Positions 61,986 through 64,000 of a stretch of 64,000 bases of DNA are shown one piece after another. Numbering within the stretch: the first letter of the stretch is position 1; the number at the start of each line of letters is the position of its first letter. Source of the DNA: Crotophaga sulcirostris (Eukaryota; Chordata; Aves; Cuculiformes; Crotophagidae); contig VYZB01000096.1 of assembly GCA_013397455.1 (NCBI GenBank), positions 629,495-693,494 on the forward strand. The letters run 5' to 3'. The position numbers and the translations under genes were made by a program. The notes below the pieces were generated by a model. That model was not told the DNA's origin. It did not search any database and saw only the letters and a list, made by a program, of their open reading frames with translations.

Positions 61986-64000
61986 CTACAAAAGAAGTTT
62001 GAAAAGTTTATTACATTACAATAAGGAAACTTTCATTTAAGAAAGTTACTTGTTATAGTATAGAAGCATCCTACGGAATGCAAGCTGCTATTAGGAGGCT
62101 TCTTTCCCTTGCCTGCTGTAGCTTATGTTCAGGACACAGATTTTCTGCCTTCTTGTTTTTTAGTCTCTTCACTGTATAGCTTTCCAACGCTTTCCTACTT
62201 TTTGTCTCAGCAATGCTTAATTGTCAGGAATTTAACTCATTTCTAGAATATATAACTCACAGTGACCTTAGTAACGGTTCTCCAGGCAACCACTTATCTA
62301 TAGGACCAGATCTCCCATGTTATTCTCTCATTCATTACCACAAACAATCAAGGATTGAAAAGATTAGTAATAAGGCTGACCTTTTAAACGTGAGATGTAT
62401 TTAAGGAGGATGAATCTGAAGACTTCCATATATAGGAAAGTCTTTTCATATTATTGTTACTTGTAGGTCAAACACCTACCAAAACCTATGGCCTGCAATG
62501 TGTTTTATTATATACCACTAGTTCAGTCAGATACTGAATAATACATGAGGTAGACCAAACTTCAACTTCAGCCATGTAATTGTAACTTTTGCCAACAGAA
62601 AAAAAACCACTGTATATGTACACATTAAAACAGAGACTTCTTTCATCTTTTGAGCTCTGGTAATTGGCATTTCTCTGGCTAAAAGAGCAACGTACTTCTG
62701 TCTTTCAAATTCTATTATTTGAAATGAAATGGGAAAATATGGATGGATTTTACAGAAATAAGGGGGGGAATATTCAGGACAGTTATGAATTTGTATGAAT
62801 TTATATACAACAGAGCATATAAGCATCTCCACAATGAGCTGGAGGACAAGAAGGCATGTTGTATTTAAGAACTGAATAAAATCTTGGCCATGTACAGACC
62901 CAATGTCAAAACTCTTTTTGGCTTCACTCCAGACAGTATCCCACCTGATGTTTCTACAGTTGTTGTTCCCCAGCACCTAATAAAATTATTTTATTTTTTC
63001 AAGCACTGTATTTTTCATTTCCTTGAACTTTGTCATGTATCACATATATACACATACAGACATAATTCATATACACATTGCATATGCTGAATACATGCTA
63101 CATATAATACATAAATAAATCACAGACCAATTTTATTCTTCTTCACACCTATATAAGTCCAAAGTAACCATGTCAGTGTCAACTATTTTGTTGTCTCTGT
63201 TTGAAACCCCTTTGCTGATCAACATCTTGTAGACGAATGTCCAGGATTGAACCATGTGGCTGCAACATGTGTTTACAACATTCCCTACTTATCCCATAAT
63301 GTCTCACTGTGGAGACTCAGCCTGGTAAAGCACATAGCATGTGAGAGCTTTAAGTGTATGATTAGTGCCTATGACATCAGACTATCACTGCTCAGTACCA
63401 TTCATTGAGTTGAATTAGCATGTTTAGTCACCTAACTTCAGCTGAAATCATGGGTTGGTTTTTGTTCTCTGACACCTTGTGCCTCTTTTGGAATTAATTT
63501 TCTCCAGGGTACTCTGCAGGTTTTAGTGTTTTTTCTCCAGATGTACTGAACAGCACTTTAAAGAGGCTTTTATGTGTAGTAGATTGCTCTATACTTCATT
63601 CAGACCGTTTCCCAGTTTGATATGTGTACATTTGATTTACTTTCAAACCTAATTTGGGGCTGCTACTAGCTTTTACGTGACTAACTGTTCAACCTTAATA
63701 ATTTCCAAATGTATTCTCCCTTATTTATTTTTTCTTGTTTTTTAAAAAGAAACAGAAGCATAGTAAGAAACAAGGTGCTTCTGTCTCTCATGAGTTAAAA
63801 TACTCTTGCTTGTGGAAAAAAAGCGAACAAAATGTGAATTCCATAAAATAATACTATGTGACTAGACGTGACCAGATTATTTTGGTTCCATGTTATTCAA
63901 CTTGAAAACTAAGTAAAGACATTAGTTTATCACACACATCTACTTTTACTTAATCCTTTGTAACTTCCAGTACATATTCTTATTAACTGAACAGAAAACA
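61986..64000 (-). other. 5' part of RGS22, probably intron
   Basis: No upstream coding exon with the remembered N-terminal RGS22 sequence could be found, and no CpG island or promoter is visible. A TA/CA-rich tract lies at 63040-63120. Most likely the intron before the first visible exon. Confidence 0.6.

Overview
The window is vertebrate nuclear DNA, almost certainly from a bird. It is AT-rich and has long introns, CR1 retrotransposons whose 3' ends look avian, and a 705-base assembly gap (N run, 14390-15094). One gene explains nearly all the coding signal: RGS22 (regulator of G-protein signalling 22), on the minus strand. It runs from its first visible exon at 61764-61985 to its stop codon at 12460. 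I recognised it by protein similarity to mammalian RGS22 from memory, and by 21 consecutive exons plus a terminal exon that join in phase with consensus splice sites. The start codon and the first exon(s) are not found and probably lie beyond 64000.

Layout, left to right. 1 to about 11990 is intergenic DNA 3' of RGS22, with a decayed retroposon relic (3631-3690) and a CR1 3' fragment (9177-9486). 12460-12570 is the terminal coding exon. 14133-16605 is a tandem array of about 356-bp units, each carrying a 108-bp phase 0-0 exon; the assembly gap lies inside it. 19957-61985 holds the other 21 exons. Their introns contain a 5'-truncated CR1 LINE with a broken reverse transcriptase (47866-49355), an older CR1/L3-like LINE on the opposite strand (35755-36575), a hAT-like MITE (31567-31768) and an imperfect palindromic repeat (59698-59807).

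Protein layout. The visible coding exons without the array total 3750 nt, or 1250 codons including stop. In order they encode an N-terminal RGS22-specific region, a first RGS-like segment (53148-51319), a second RGS domain (45550-37824), a third (32965-28732), a fourth RGS-like segment (24893-19957), and a short C-terminal tail. The array sits between the last RGS-like segment and the tail.

The main discovery is that array. The exon occurs once in mammalian RGS22 as I remember it. Here it is present in five intact, in-frame copies, each with acceptor and donor, and the gap is about the size of two more. If all were spliced in, RGS22 in this bird would carry a C-terminal 36-residue repeat region of 180 to about 250 residues. 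Copies are mosaics of one another, and the copy nearest the stop differs more in the exon than in its flanking intron. Other notable points are a GC-AG intron, a candidate frame-shifting poison exon and an atypical GTTTGT donor. I found no second gene.
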